64,000 nucleotides of DNA, from NCBI RefSeq assembly GCF_032854445.1, contig NC_088304.1, forward strand, positions 494,001 to 558,000. Reading direction: 5' to 3'. Under the pieces are notes generated by a model that saw nothing but the letters and a program-made list of their open reading frames with translations, made no database searches and had not been told where the DNA came from. This DNA is from Liolophura sinensis. Taxonomy: Eukaryota; Mollusca; Polyplacophora; Chitonida; Chitonidae. The translations under genes were made by a program, and so were the position numbers. Positions 11,811 through 23,712 of this stretch are shown here, in pieces (the first letter of the stretch is position 1; every line of letters begins with the position of its first letter).

Positions 11811-12725
11811 TTAAGAAGGCTCATTAGCCTCCACGTATAAACTCTCTACTGGTGAGGTTCTAATAGCACCAAGGCTGAGTCTCTGACCTTGGTGATGGAC
11901 TGGATCCAACATTTTGAGATATGATTTCTTAGCGGAACCGTAAATGATGGATCCATAGTCTAATTTAGACCTCACCAGAGAACGATATAAGTTCAGGGAA
12001 ACAATGGAACGCTCAGAACCCCAATGAGTGCTAGACACGACCTTAATTATATCGAGAGCCTTTGTACATTTTGCTGTAGCATTTTGATATGAGGTATAAA
12101 AGACAGTTTACTATCAAATATTATACCTAAAAATTTAGTTTCTCCAACAATTTTAACCTGTTCACCACAAAAATGAAGCTCGGGGTCAGGATAAAGTTTC
12201 CGTTTATTAGAAAATTGCATACCGACGGTTTTAGACGTTGAAAATCTAAAACCGTTTTCAGTAGCCCATTTCTCGATTTTATTGAGACAAAGTTGCGACT
12301 GACGTTCGATGTTATTCATATTTTTAGCTCGGTAGCATATAAGGAAATCATCCACCTATAAAAAAAAACCTCTGTGCCAGATGTTATTGTTTTTGCTAGG
12401 CTATTTATTTTTATGCTAAACAGAGTTGGTGATAGAATGCTGCCTTGGGTATACCCATTTACTATACCCATAGTATACCCATTTCCTGCTCATAAAAGTC
12501 AGAAAGAGTGGACCCCACCCGTATCTTAAACTGACGATCAGATAAAAATTGAGATATAAATATCGGTAATCTTCCTTTCAGGCCCATATCCGCGAGGTCT
12601 TTTAAAATACCATATTTCCATGTGGTATCGTAGTCCTTTTCAAGGTCAAAAAATATCGACACCACATGTTCATGATTGATATAACCATCACGAATAAAGG
12701 TTTCAAATCGAACAAGGTGATCCAT
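11811..12725 (-). pseudogene. Reverse transcriptase of LINE copy B (broken)
   Basis: Three consecutive minus-strand frames together cover RT. 12725-12462 has FFDLEKDYDTTWKYG (motif A) and EQEMGILWV where motif B should be QGVPQGS-like, already mutated. 12355-12047 begins at the catalytic site as VDD-like MDDFLICYRAK and has TKFLGIIFDSKLSF. 12038-11811 has LYRSLVRSKLDYGS and RTSPVESLYVEANEPS. Frameshifts lie near 12.46-12.36 and 12.04 kb. The block order matches copy A. Confidence 0.75.
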
Positions 12726-12993
12726 AGTAAATCTACCTTCACGAAAATCACTCTGGATATTGGATAGTCAATTGTTTGTTTCTAAAAACCAAACAAGTCT
12801 GTCATTTATCATCCGTTTCATAGTCTTACAGACACAGCTGGTTAGAGCTATGGGACAGTAATTATTTGGATCAGTATGATCCTCACCCGATTTGGGAACC
12901 AGGATAATACACGCCTCCCTCCATGAGGATGGAAAATTACGTTATCCAAATATCATTAAGCAAGTCCAAGAAAATCTCCAGTGGCTCAGGTGG

Positions 12994-13332
12994 TCAATGA
13001 TTCAGAAACTTATAATATACGTTATAAGGACGACAAGCAGTATCGTGGGCCTTTTTAAATGCAATTTTAAGTTCCTCGATATTAAAAGGACGATGATAAT
13101 CTTCTACATTTTTAGAAGACAATGGCAATTTATATGTATCCTTCTGGTTTTTAATGTTTTGGAATTCTGAGGTGTAATTCTCAGAAGAAGATTTCTTGGA
13201 AATTGTCTCTTCTAATTTTTTAGCCATATCGGATGGAGAGGTTAATATATTCTCTGCATCTTTTAAATGCTGGACTTTTGCTTTATAATTTTTGCCCTTA
13301 AGTTTCTGAAACATATTCCAGACCTTACGCAT
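12994..13332 (-). pseudogene. ORF2 linker between endonuclease and RT, LINE copy B
   Basis: The 112-residue frame has VWNMFQKLKGKNYK near its start and RPFNIEELKIAFKKAHDTA near its end, the latter typical of the segment just before RT fingers in this kind of element. It lies colinearly between the endonuclease remnant and RT. Confidence 0.6.
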
Positions 13333-13549
13333 AGGTGTTTTTGACGTAATGCCTGAAACAAAGTTCCGCCAACAAGATCGTCTCTTGGACTTGAGTAATC
13401 CACGGGCTTTATCTCTAAAGTACGAACCTGGTTTAAATTATTATCAGTGAGACAATGGTTAAATCTGCGTTCAGCCTTTTTTTCCGATTCTTTATGGCTT
13501 TACGACAGTCATTGTCGGATTTTGGATTGGTCAAGGTCTTAAGGATAGT

Positions 13550-13864
13550 TCAATCGGCAGCTTGTAAAACAAGCTCAGTAAAGTGTAGTATAGGATCATC
13601 ATCAGCATTGAGAGTCTCTGGAGTGATATCAGCCTCGGAGAACTCAAATGCGATCCAATCTGCTTTATCGAATTTCCACCTAGCTACACGTTCTAAAGAA
13701 ATAGAAGTGATATGCTCTAGGATAATAGGAAAATGGTCACTATCACAAAGATCGTCATACACCTTCCAAGAAAAAATCCGGGAGAAGTGATGGATCTGTG
13801 ATAGTGAGATCGATAGCAGAATAAGTGGCGTTACCCGGATGTAAATAGGTATTAGAACCATCAT
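13550..13864 (-). pseudogene. AP-endonuclease C-terminus, LINE copy B
   Basis: The endonuclease nicks the target DNA to prime reverse transcription. Only the C-terminal part is readable: DLCDSDHFPIILEHI contains the SDHFPI motif whose Asp-His pair is catalytic in this family, followed by RWKFDKADWIAFE. The N-terminal metal-binding motifs are not found upstream in frame. Copy C has the same segment at 16.20-15.97 kb. Confidence 0.7.
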
Positions 13865-14492
13865 TGAAATAACACAGTTTCTCCTTCGATAAGAAGTCTT
13901 ATACTATTTTGCCCTTATTACTTATGTTATTACTGCCCCGTTGGGGGTTATGGGAGTTTCAATCTTCCATTATTATAAACGGTTTAGGTAACTGTTTTTT
14001 AAATTATGTAATTGGGAAGCTGACAAAGAAGAGTGTGGAGGAACATAAACCGAACATTAAGTTATTGTTTCGGGGAGCGAAATATGAATTGGCTCTGTAT
14101 TCAGAGCAACAGGGCTGTGAATAATATTGTTATTGATGTAGATAGAGGACCGGTTGCAGCTTCCTCTTCATTTGAATATTTCCTGTATAATAAATACTTT
14201 TTAAGATTTGCTTTATCTTTGTCTAATGAATTCAGATGAGTTTCCTGTAGACAAAGGGCAATTGGATTTAATGATTGGACTAGCTGTGTTATTTGAATAA
14301 AATTTACCTTAAGGCCTCGACAATTTCACTGTATAATTTTGTCGTATACAGACGTTACGGAGGGAGACGTATAAGGGATATGTCTTTGTTTGGATTGAGG
14401 ACGACCCTTCCTTAGAGATCGGCTGGAAGATCTTCCTGGTGCGGGTGATGTATCCATCACATCCGCACCTGATGTTGAAGGACCAACGTCCT

Positions 14493-14816
14493 TCAACGAT
14501 TCAAACTTATTAAAAGTTTGGATAGGATCCCTAGTGGCCTTGTAGGGGCGCTCCGTGGGGCCACTAGAATTATTAAGTTTATTATTGTTATTCTGGGGCT
14601 TGTTGGCAGACCTATTTTTGTCATTATTTTTGTTTTTGGTGTGATTAGGTTCAGAGTTATCAGTTTTGCCGGTATTATTGACTGGTTTGATCTGTTGTAT
14701 TGAGGTGGTCTGGGTTGAGGAAGTATTAAAACCAGGTCGAACAGTAGGTTCAACAGAAATAGGACTAGGTTTGTCGTTTTCAACGGGCTAAGTAAATGAA
14801 GTTTGAGTAGCAACAT
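14493..14816 (-). pseudogene. ORF1 C-terminal region of LINE copy B (uncertain frame)
   Basis: The minus-strand sequence between the CCHC knuckles and the endonuclease has low-complexity Asn/Pro/Thr-rich potential in several frames, none conserved over the full length. By position it is the ORF1 C-terminal part. The equivalent in copy C is at about 16.9-16.6 kb. No catalytic motif is expected or seen. Confidence 0.35.
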
Positions 14817-14915
14817 ATGCTACTCGCTTGACCGCATTGGCAAATGAAGTCTACGATGAAGCATTAGGAGGCGTGACTAGTTTGCGGACCTCGTGGTACG
14901 ATATATTTTCAGTTT

Positions 14916-15234
14916 TTATAGTGATTTTTGTTTTTCCTTAAGGAAAAGCGGATAGTCCCAGGAGGCCATATGATCTCCACCGCAGTTGCAGCACTTAATT
15001 GTGTTGCTGCAGTCGAAACCATCATGACCTTCACTGCCGCATCTAAAACAAACCAGTTTGTTTGCATTGGTCCTTGCCATGACCAAATTTTTGACAACTA
15101 AAACAACGTGTAAGGTAAGGGATATATAAATCCACATTAACCCTAAACGGACCAATGTAGGTATACGAAGGAAGGGAGATAGTGTTGAAAGTCAAAAGAT
15201 ATGTATTAAGTTTAAGGATGTTACCAGATTTCAT
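14916..15234 (-). pseudogene. ORF1 CCHC zinc-knuckle region, LINE copy B
   Basis: ORF1 is a gag-like nucleic-acid-binding protein that packages element RNA. Two overlapping frames carry knuckles. CFSCQKFGHGKDQC sits in the upstream frame. CFRCGSEGHDGFDC and a degenerate third, CCNCGGDHMASWDYP, in which the last Cys is lost, sit in the downstream frame. A frameshift near 15.1 kb separates them. Confidence 0.75.
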
Positions 15235-15474
15235 CGTAGTGAAGCGTTTAACTCTGGTAACACCCTGTTAATTTAGTTTTCTGCAGATTTCGTCCTCGGA
15301 TAGGTCATATATATCGCCATCCCTGTCACCAATTATTCCCTGACAGGTATTCAGGAACGGGGAAGGGATGTGCAAATATCAGATATTTTATTTAATGACA
15401 GTAAATTTTTGAATTGTTGTCGTCGGAAACATTCAAAGAGTATGTCTCCGGATCTCAGATCCTGGTTGCGCCTT

Positions 15475-15798
15475 GAATGAATGAATGAATGTTTATGGTT
15501 TAACGCCACATAGGCAATATTTCAGTCATATCGTGGCGAGAACAAGGTGAAAACGCGAGGCGGCTGAGGTTTCCGATACGGTGGTGAGAACATCAAAATG
15601 AAACATAAATGTTTGGACATGTTTAAAAACAGATAAGAACAACCAAAAACAGTTAAAACTCGAAAACCCGCGTATTTTAAAAATAGTATCTCAAGAAATG
15701 TATGTATTATTTTTTATAAATATTCATATATTAATAATAAATAAAATTTATATCTAATGATAAAGGCCAATGGCCTTCAAATAATTTGTGACATCACC
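15475..15798 (+). mobile_element. Abalone-type GAAT-headed repeat, copy 1
   Basis: It begins with (GAAT)3-4, then GTTTATGGTTTAACGCCACA, GGCAATATTTCAGTCATATC and GTGGCGAGAAC. It runs through AAAACTCGAAAACC to an AT-rich end with AAAGGCCAATGGCCTT. Related copies start at 20024, 36171 and 62304, with short ones at 20733, 20862 and 26594. No coding capacity. It sits between LINE copies B and C. Confidence 0.65.
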
Positions 15799-15970
15799 AG
15801 CGATGTTGTCAAATAAATCATATATAGAGTTGACTGTGTAGAACCTCTAAGGAGAAAAGGGCAATTTTATTTCTTAAATATATTAACATTTCGCTGGGTT
15901 TTTTGCGGTCCTTAATGGCTTTGCGACAGTCATCATCATACCAGGGTTTACTTTTGGATCTTGGACTGGT

Positions 15971-16204
15971 CTAGGTTTTAGGGATAGTTCTATCGGCAGC
16001 TCGTAATACAAGCTCGTTAAATTTTAATATAAGATCATCTGCTGCATTGAGAGTCTCTTTAGAGATATAAGTCTCACAGAACATCTCAAATGCAATCCAA
16101 TCTGCTTTAAGGAATTTCCCCCTAGCTACACGTTCTAAACAATTAGAAGTGATATGCTCTAGGATAATAGGAAAATGATCACTACCACAAAGATCGTCAT
16201 ACAC
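15971..16204 (-). pseudogene. AP-endonuclease C-terminus, LINE copy C
   Basis: The frame carries DLCGSDHFPIILEHI and GKFLKADWIAFEMF, closely matching copy B at 13.86-13.55 kb. It reaches AADRTIPKT before the stop. The preceding part of the endonuclease is absent or out of frame. Confidence 0.7.
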
Positions 16205-16867
16205 CTTCTCATAGTGAGATCGATAACAGAATAAGTGGCGTTACCCGGATGTAAATAGGTATTCGAGCCATCATTGAAATAGCGCATTTCCTCCTTCGAT
16301 AAGAAGTCTTTAACTATTTATGAAACACGAAAAGTAACAGCCTGGAGCTCTGTATGCAGAGCAACAGGAATGTCCATAATATTGTTGTTTATGAATATCG
16401 AGTAGCCGCCTGCACCTCGCTTTCCTTCAATACAATAGGTGCTATAAAGTGAATAATTTTTCTCTTTATTTTCTCTTTATCAGATGTCTTCAGGTAAATT
16501 TCATGAAGACACAGGGCAACTGGATTTAAAGATTGAACTAGCTGTGTTATTTCAATAAAATTGAAACTGTATAATTTTATCTAAGGAAGACATTATGAAG
16601 GTAGGCGTATAGGAGATTTATAATTGGACCGAGGTCGGCCCTTTCTTAGAGATCTCACTGGAAGATCTCAATGGTGCGGGTGACGTATTTATCACCTCCG
16701 CATCTGATGTTGAAGGGTTGACGTCCTCCAACGATACAAACTTACTAAAAATTAGGATAGGGTCCCTAGTGGCCTGGAAAGAACGTTCCACACGACCACT
16801 AGGTTTATTATTATTATTATTCCTTCCTTTGGTCGGCTTTCGGCTTTTTGTCTTAAGAAAACAAGAG

Positions 16868-17122
16868 CTACATTTTCGCTGGGCTGCAGGTTTTACAGAT
16901 GTCTGGACGGATATGGTTTTGGGCTGATCGTTTCCAACTGACCAATTGAGTGATATCTGAGTAGCAACAGATGTTGTAACTCGCTTGACTACATTTGCAA
17001 ACGAAGCCTGTGATATATTGCACTAATTTACGTGCTTCTTGGTATGAGATGTTATTTCTAACCATTAAAGTAGCTATCTGTTTTTGTTTTACGAATAATG
17101 GGCAGTCTTTAGAGGAGGGCAT
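16868..17122 (-). pseudogene. ORF1 zinc-knuckle/C-terminal part, LINE copy C
   Basis: It starts in the remnant of the third knuckle region (SSKDCPLFVKQKQIATLMV) and continues into NNISYQEARKLVQ, corresponding to the segment after the knuckles in copy B. Plus-strand bases just above (17.12-17.25 kb) encode further decayed knuckles on the minus strand. Confidence 0.55.
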
Positions 17123-17560
17123 GTGATCTCCACTGCAATTACCACATTTAACTGTGTCATTTCAGTCGAAACCTTCATGACCTTCCTTCCCGCATCGAAA
17201 ACAAATTAATTTATTTATTCATTGGCCCTTGCCGTGACCAAATTTTTAGCACGTGAAACACCCGATGGGGGGTTGGGACTGTACAGGTCAGCATGAACCC
17301 TCTACGGACCAATGTAACTGGATGACAGAAGTGATGTGCTATTAAATGTCAACTTTATTTCAGCACAAATTTGTTTTTCAGAGAGGTCAATAAGATCCCC
17401 ATCCCTATTACGTATGACGCCCTTGCAGCTATTTAGGCACTTATACGGCGATGCAAAAACAGGTACATCGAAAATGGAATTCAATGATAATATATTGAAT
17501 GCCTGCTGTTTACGAAAACATCCAATAAGGATATCGCCAAATCTCGACCAGCTGAACCTT

Positions 17561-17758
17561 CTAATGTTTTTTAAGAGCGAATGGATCTAGTTTAGACGCT
17601 GGACGTTGGTCGTTTTTGGTTGATAAAACAATGAAAGGCGGCCAACTGTCCAGTCCATTGCTTGTTTTAAGTAGTTCTTCACTTTTACGCTTTTTTGCGG
17701 TGTTTATTGGAGCATTGGAAAGGTTTATTGAGAAAGACATAATGGATATAGTACGCAT
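17561..17758 (-). pseudogene. ORF1 N-terminus, LINE copy C
   Basis: This is the first ATG frame after the long 5' leader. It has a lysine-rich stretch (NTAKKRKSEELLK) and DSWPPFIVLSTKNDQRP, and then shifts frame into 17484-17302 (SPYKCLNSCKGVIRNRDGD). Its position at the leader/ORF1 boundary supports it as the ORF1 start. Confidence 0.5.
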
Positions 17759-18375
17759 TTCATGTTACGTGTCCCCCACCCACCAGAAAGAGCCAACAAG
17801 AGCGAATCTACATCTGCAGATGACCAGTAGAGAATAGAAACAGGGAATCCACGCAAGGTATACTCGAACAGATTGAGTTATACCAAAGGTTAAATTCGAT
17901 CTGCCTTCTACATTGACCCCAAACAAGAGCATCTGGAGAAAATCCAACTTGACATCACAGTATGTGAAAGAATATCAAACAGGATCAAGTGTGGGGCTTG
18001 ACGCGACCAGCCGATTGATCGGACCGGACTTTTCCGACCTCCTGTCTCTCTCCAAATAAGGGCAAAAGTGGCAAAGTGGGATGTCGCAAGACCAAACACA
18101 CCCTCAGCCACCAGGATCCCGTCCTTGGAGATTACGGGTCGCGACCCAAGGCAAACAGGTCGTTCCCCGGTTGTCTCTCACACAAACGAGAAGATGTGAG
18201 TCTATTATATTCACTGGGCTCACACAGGAGAGCTCTAGGGTTGTCGTATTTTACGACAAGCGTGCCTAGAGGGCTGAGGTCCTATTCTTATCACCCCCTG
18301 AAACCCCACGGGGGAATCTGCAGAACAGCAACCAACCATAACAGAACTCAATACTCAAACTGTCGTTTTTTTTAA

Positions 18376-18879
18376 GGAAAAAGGTGTCTAATACGAGTTC
18401 ATGTACATGTAGAGGCATTTTGAAATGGTGAGAAATATAACGCGAGATTATATGGGATGTAACTGCTTTTATGTTCTAGACGTCACGTTTCGGCGTGGTT
18501 ACTAACATCGTTAGTAAATCTAATGATCAGGGCGTAATATCCATGGATATGTAAACAGAAGGTTGAGGTCAACATCATGTGAAATGAGAAGTATTTCAAA
18601 CAACAGATTAAGTAACAAACAAACTGTACAAAAGGCCTAGGCTCCGTTTTTAGGTGGGATTACGGTTCTGATATACAGTAACCAGACGACATAAGATAGA
18701 ACACTTGGGTATTTTAATGTAGCGACAGTTAATCAAAACCAGTGACATGTACAGACATCATATGGGAAATATGACCTGGAATGGAAGGTTAGCATAAAGT
18801 TCATTGTAAATAAATATTACGTCCTTGAGTTGGATCAGGCAGTGTTTGTACATTATGTGTTACATCTTCATTGTAGTAG
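18376..18879. other. No feature seen
   Basis: AT-rich sequence with no convincing ORF, repeat partner or regulatory site. Confidence 0.3.
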
Positions 18880-19900
18880 GCGTGCAAAATAACCCGGATG
18901 TAAAACATGAGTGCTCGTACTTCAACTTCACACGCTTCACCAAATTCCACAGAAGGACATGATGACTAATCGCATTCCCCACAACAACAACAACACGGCT
19001 GATTAGCTTAGGGATTTGCCAAACCAGGTACAGGCTGCCACACTTCTTCTCAGGAAACCAACTCATCCTTAAGGCAATCAGCTCTCGTCTCTTATCTCAA
19101 GACAATGAGACATTTTACACCGAACATCTAATATTCCACTGAAAAAGTTTTACAGTAAACATCTGCCGAAATACAGACCAAATGCTCCAATGGTAAAAGG
19201 GCGAATTTGCACATCACTTCAAGTACAAACGTGTACTCTTTTTGGACGAGTCCGTCCTAATTTCGCACTTCATGTGCTTTCTTTGTTCTTTGGTCGTTCG
19301 GGTTATTAACCCGCAAGTCCATTTTTGTTTGACGGCTGTTTATATTGAGCCGGTTAATACGTTAATCATACACTCAAATATCCGTTCAAACGATACTATA
19401 CGCGTATGACACACTGTATACTGTACGAGTATGACGGATTGTATACTGTACGAGTATGACGGAGTACAAAGGTCCTCATAAAGGGGTATTGGGGGCACAC
19501 AGCCACGTAAGTGAATTCATATTTTCATAAGAATTCGACTCAAGAATATGAAACGATACCTTACATTGCTTTGATCAAACTACTGAAAAGTAAACTGTTC
19601 AGAGTACGGAGGAAATCCCAGTTATTCCCCAAGCACCAGAAAAAAGTATTGACTGAAAGCCGCAACAAATCAAGAGAAAAACCAGGATTACAGGCCAGTC
19701 TTTCTAGTCCAAGGGTAACTGACTGAAACATGAATTACGCTTTGCAGATTGTCATAAGAGTCACTCGTAGAATTTTAGCCGAATGTTGCAAAAAGTATGG
19801 AATAAACTACTTCAAGCGTCCAATTTCGATGAATCTCTCCGTCTGATTGGTAGACGGTAACGGTACCATAACGTGATATCAGTGAAAAGACTGCAAAGTT
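18880..19900 (+). repeat. Low-copy block P2 (partner of 1.29-2.09 kb)
   Basis: It shares ordered segments with P1 (see the 1290 entry). It contains private additions at 19.17-19.60 kb, including a local duplication of CTGTACGAGTATGACGGA at about 19421 and 19447. Confidence 0.55.
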
Positions 19901-20023
19901 TATTTCAAACATTTGATTTGCTGCAAGGAAGTACGCCCTCCTTGGAGTCCAGAATTCAGTTTAGCCCCAGGTTAATCCAAGTCGCCCTGGACGATTTACA
20001 ATTACAATCCACATAGTTAATCT

Positions 20024-20298
20024 GAATGAATGAATGATTATAACTGAACGCCACATCGTCAATATTTCAGACGTATATTGGTGAGAACGTGTTTGAAATA
20101 GGATGTTGTGAATAGTTTTCGATAAAATGGACATTAAAAAAAAAGAAAAGACGAACGTGTTTAAAATAGCTTAAAAAGAACTAAACCCTAGTTAAAACTC
20201 GAAAACCAAAACATTTTTATAATACACGTAATCGTGATTATGTACAAATAATATATATAATAAAGTTCTATATTTTATGATACAGACCAACGGCCTTT
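20024..20298 (+). mobile_element. Abalone-type GAAT-headed repeat, copy 2
   Basis: GAATGAATGAATGATTATAA, then CGCCACATCGTCAATATTTC, AAAACTCGAAAACC and the same AT-rich end (CAACGGCCTTTAAA) as copy 1 at 15475. Confidence 0.65.
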
Positions 20299-20329
20299 AA
20301 ATATTTAAAGTGGCAATTTAATGTGCATT

Positions 20330-20660
20330 AATTTATTACTGCTCAGATGGTTCTGTCAGCTATATCCCATCGGAATGAAAAGCCCTGGTACACGACTGAA
20401 AAATCTCTTCTCATCAACAGTCAATCAATATCAGAATTACCTCCCCCAATGTAAGTTTTACACAAGCACTTCGAGAATGCCTCGCTTCCTTTTTCAACAA
20501 AATGAATCGTACGGAAAGCAAATTAACGTCCTTCAAAGCTTGATAAAGTGACTTTCTCAGTATAGAAATAAAAAGTTACAGATCCATGGTGAGTGATTGT
20601 CGTCTAACCTGAATTAATGCCGTGATGCATGATGCAGTCCGCTTTGAACAAGCAGTCATG
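20330..20660 (+). repeat. Low-copy block Q2
   Basis: CTGTCAGCTATATCCC, TTCTCATCAACAGTCAATCA, AGAATGCCTCGCTT and CAACAAAATGAATCG match block Q1 at 5.75-5.94 kb in order, and more weakly 490-690. Confidence 0.5.
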
Positions 20661-20924
20661 TTTCAACAATCAGTCACAATCAACGTGATACAGTGGCACA
20701 GAAAAACTATCAGCATCGTATACTTTCAGAATGGATGAATGAATGAATGTGACTTAACGCCTGCTCGGAAGGTGTGGAGAAGATGATAATTTTGCTAGTT
20801 ATCGTTTATGACTACCGTCTTATAAATTCGAATTTCTCACATGGTGTAATTTCTGAATAAATGAATGAACTTGGCTTAACGCCACATCGGCACTTATATA
20901 GATGAGGGTGAATTTGTTAGTTTC

Positions 20925-23460
20925 CATTTATGACAACCGTTGTAAAAATATTGCGTTTAACACAAATCAGTTGAAGCTTACAATATTATATTTGAAAGTC
21001 GTGTCAAATTCAGAGTGGACACAATATGACGCGTTTGAAGCTGTGTACTCATTTGGCTTCTTTGTCATTGTCTGTAAAATGGACCATTGATCCCACGAGT
21101 ATTATCATATGAAATTCAAATGATACAATGTTCTTTTCCTTTATTGCACACACGATCGTCTCAGTTTTAACATAACGCTTAATATATACTGACCCGCTAC
21201 AAAAACGCACCAACAAAAATCCATGAAATATCATGATAGTTTGAGAATAAGAATGGAAATATCCATGGTTAGGAGTTGCGGAAGCTCCAAAGACATAGCC
21301 TTTGTGCGAATCGTCACCAAAACGCAACGGAGACCAGTACTAGCAAACACGTTTTACATCTGAAAAGCAAGAAAAACTTAAGTGTTATTACTTTTGGGTG
21401 CTTAATGGATGCCACCACAGTACCATCACAAGACTGATCCAGCGATGTCAGCTGGCGAAACGTTCCATAGGTTGACAACTCTCTGGACAACCACGTGTGG
21501 CAGCAGCCAGGGAAGACCGACAGACTGTGATGACAAATCTAAAAGATGAAACACTCCCGGCGTCCAGAACAGCACTACGTCAGCGATACTGTATGCCGTC
21601 GACTTGTCCCCTTGGTTTACGTGCACGTCGTCCTTACGCCCGCAATGGTCTCTTGGGTACAGGCAATGGTTACTTCTACGCTGGCATGACGTTCTCTTCT
21701 GTGACGAATCCAGATTTCCCCCCAGAAACACCGGCGCACGTGCCTGGCGTCGCCGTGGTGAATGTTATCACGATGACTGTGTTGTGATGACTCATCAATA
21801 GGGCGGTGAAAGTACGATGGTTTGGGGCGGTATCACTTTTCACCACACAGCACAGCTCCACCTATGCACTGATCGCATTAATTCAGCTTACCACAGGGAA
21901 ACCATTTTATGATGTCACGTTATTCCCTGTTTGCGTCAACATCGAAAGTTGCATACTTACCAACAGGACAACGCCAGAGCATGTACAGAACGTGCCTCTA
22001 TCGACTTCCTGGCACAGAATAATGTACCTCCTATGCCATGGCCTGTCCTATCTCCAGATCTACCGCCCATCGAACCCTTGTAGAACAACCTCGGACAGCG
22101 CATTGCATGTCGACGCCAAATCGCCAATGTTAAGAGATCTTCCATTTGTCCTACAACGTGAGCGATGGAGGACTCCATAAACTGTTACCCAGAGACTAAT
22201 AGGGTCCATGACAAGTCGTTGTGTGGCGTACATTGGAAAGAGTGGTGGTGCCGACACTGTCTTTGCACCTCTAGTGTGTTCCACTTTCTCTACATTAAAA
22301 TTGGCCTACCTTTCAAGGACACTTCTAATTATTAATGCATAACTGACTTATCTGAGCGTGAATGTAATACATAGCCAACACACTAGACTCGGTAGATTAT
22401 ATCTCTTCTTAGTAGTTTTAATCGCCATTTCATTCATAATGGATAAGTTAAGATTGTGAGTTCTACAGATTGCTTATATTGTCATCAAGGGATTCGCATT
22501 TTGATCGTCCTACAGACTTATGATTTACTTCAATGTCCGTACAACAATAATGTTTATTCCTACATAATCCGTGATTCTCGGTTGTCATTGGCCTTGCCCA
22601 CATTAATTTACTGATCACCAGTCTTGCGGTTTTCGAGAGGCACAAATGACACTGGTGGTCAGCGTCGCAGCGCAGACCTATATGGATTGATGTTTTACAT
22701 TAACAACTCACCGTCTTAGGTCATAAAGATTTATTTCTTTATTTCTCACCACTTGTAAGCATTCCACAATACCGTGAATTCTGTCAGACCACATGCGCAA
22801 AAATCGTTTCCACGGCCGCATTTCTTTATAACAAGGATGTAAATATCTGCTGCGAACTGCAGAATTTAATGTGCTTCTTCTCACTCAAAACTGCCATCAA
22901 GTGGATCTTCCAATATCCGCCTGTTTAAACTGCTTGATTTATTCCTTTTAATGCTAACAGTGTAACACCATCCACTGAAACTAAAAAGTGTTTATAAAAA
23001 CCATTATCTTCTCATCAGCGATCCATGAACGTTAACCTTCGAACCTACCTCGCTCGAGATTATTTCGTTTTGGACAGAGCCTGTGCCTTGCGACAAATTG
23101 AATTTAAAGTCAATTGGGTCGATATCTGGAAAAAAAGAGAATGCTTTTTCAGCAACAAGGGAAAGACATGTAACGGAAGAACATGTAATTCACAGCCTGT
23201 GTTCCCAATGATTTTTTTTAATCTAGTGATATTCGCTAGGACATTAATTCCCTTTCAAACTGAAAGATCAATTACAGCCATGCTCGATTGATTACGCGAT
23301 AAAGGGAAAAACATCCCCAAGTAATGATGATTCTCGCCCAGTAAGAAAGAAAAACGGCAGATGTCTCGAGGCCTTTAATATGCGTCCGAAAATGTAAATG
23401 TGTTATCAAGAAGAAAACAATTCCATCCCATAGTAGCTACTGGGTCAAACACTGAAAGAA
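20925..23460 (+). repeat. Low-copy block S2, interrupted by a Tc1 transposon
   Basis: Colinear with S1 (8.25-9.78 kb) at several anchor points. The extra ~1.1 kb at 21.19-22.33 kb is a decayed Tc1-like element absent from S1, so the duplication of S predates that insertion or S1 was never hit. Confidence 0.6.
21190..22335 (+). mobile_element. Decayed Tc1-like DNA transposon
   Basis: Tc1 transposases cut and paste their element at TA sites. The plus strand contains fragments in different frames: FCDESRF (first catalytic Asp region, near 21.70 kb), MVWGGI (near 21.82 kb) and a PDLPPIEP-like remnant of the SPDxNPxE motif (near 22.06 kb). No long frame survives. The ends (ACCCGCTACAAAAACGC at 21.19 kb; TTATCTGAGCGTGAATG at 22.35 kb) are shared with an internally deleted copy at 40.60-40.91 kb. 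Confidence 0.7.
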
Positions 23461-23549
23461 ATCGGTTAATCCCTATTTCAAAGACGTAGTGGCTATGTTC
23501 TGTTCGCAAGCACATTGAAAACAGCCATGGCAATTGTTTTTACAGTATT

Positions 23550-23712
23550 TGTTCGTTTATTTACTTATTTATCTGATTGATGTCTTACGCCGCACAATAA
23601 TTATAATTTCCACGTTGGTGGTCAGCATTGTGGTGGGAGGAGATTTCCCCGAGCTCGGGAGAAATCCACGACTATCTACAGGTTGATGCCAGACCTTCCC
23701 CCGTACTAAGCA
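23550..23712 (-). mobile_element. Mollusc-type SINE, inverted copy
   Basis: On the plus strand a TTTATTTACTTATTTATCTGATTG tail analogue precedes GTCTTACGCC, GTGGTGGGAGGAGATTTCCC and CACGACTATC, the inverse order of the SINE at 1690 and 33000. It is diverged. Confidence 0.5.

Larger units (their letters stand above)
11058..15474 (-). mobile_element. Non-LTR retrotransposon copy B (near full-length but decayed)
   Basis: Minus-strand order is ORF1 with CCHC knuckles (15.23-14.49 kb), endonuclease C-terminus (13.86-13.55 kb), EN-RT linker (13.33-12.99 kb), RT (12.73-11.81 kb), RNase H (11.48-11.25 kb) and a 3' end with an AAATA-repeat tail (11078-11058). Many frameshifts and stops interrupt the frames. 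The 5' end abuts an abalone-type GAAT-headed repeat at 15475, and beyond that lies copy C in the same orientation. The domain set points to an I/Nimb-like clade. Confidence 0.8.
15880..18375 (-). mobile_element. Non-LTR retrotransposon copy C (5' half)
   Basis: This minus-strand copy keeps a long 5' leader (18.37-17.76 kb), ORF1 (17.76-16.6 kb) and the endonuclease C-terminus (16.20-15.97 kb), then stops near 15.88 kb before RT. The leader contains ATTCTTATCACCCCC-type and TTAGTCG/TTTTACGACAAGC-type sequence (plus-strand sense) shared with 39.9-40.6 kb, identifying the latter as the leader of copy D. Confidence 0.7.
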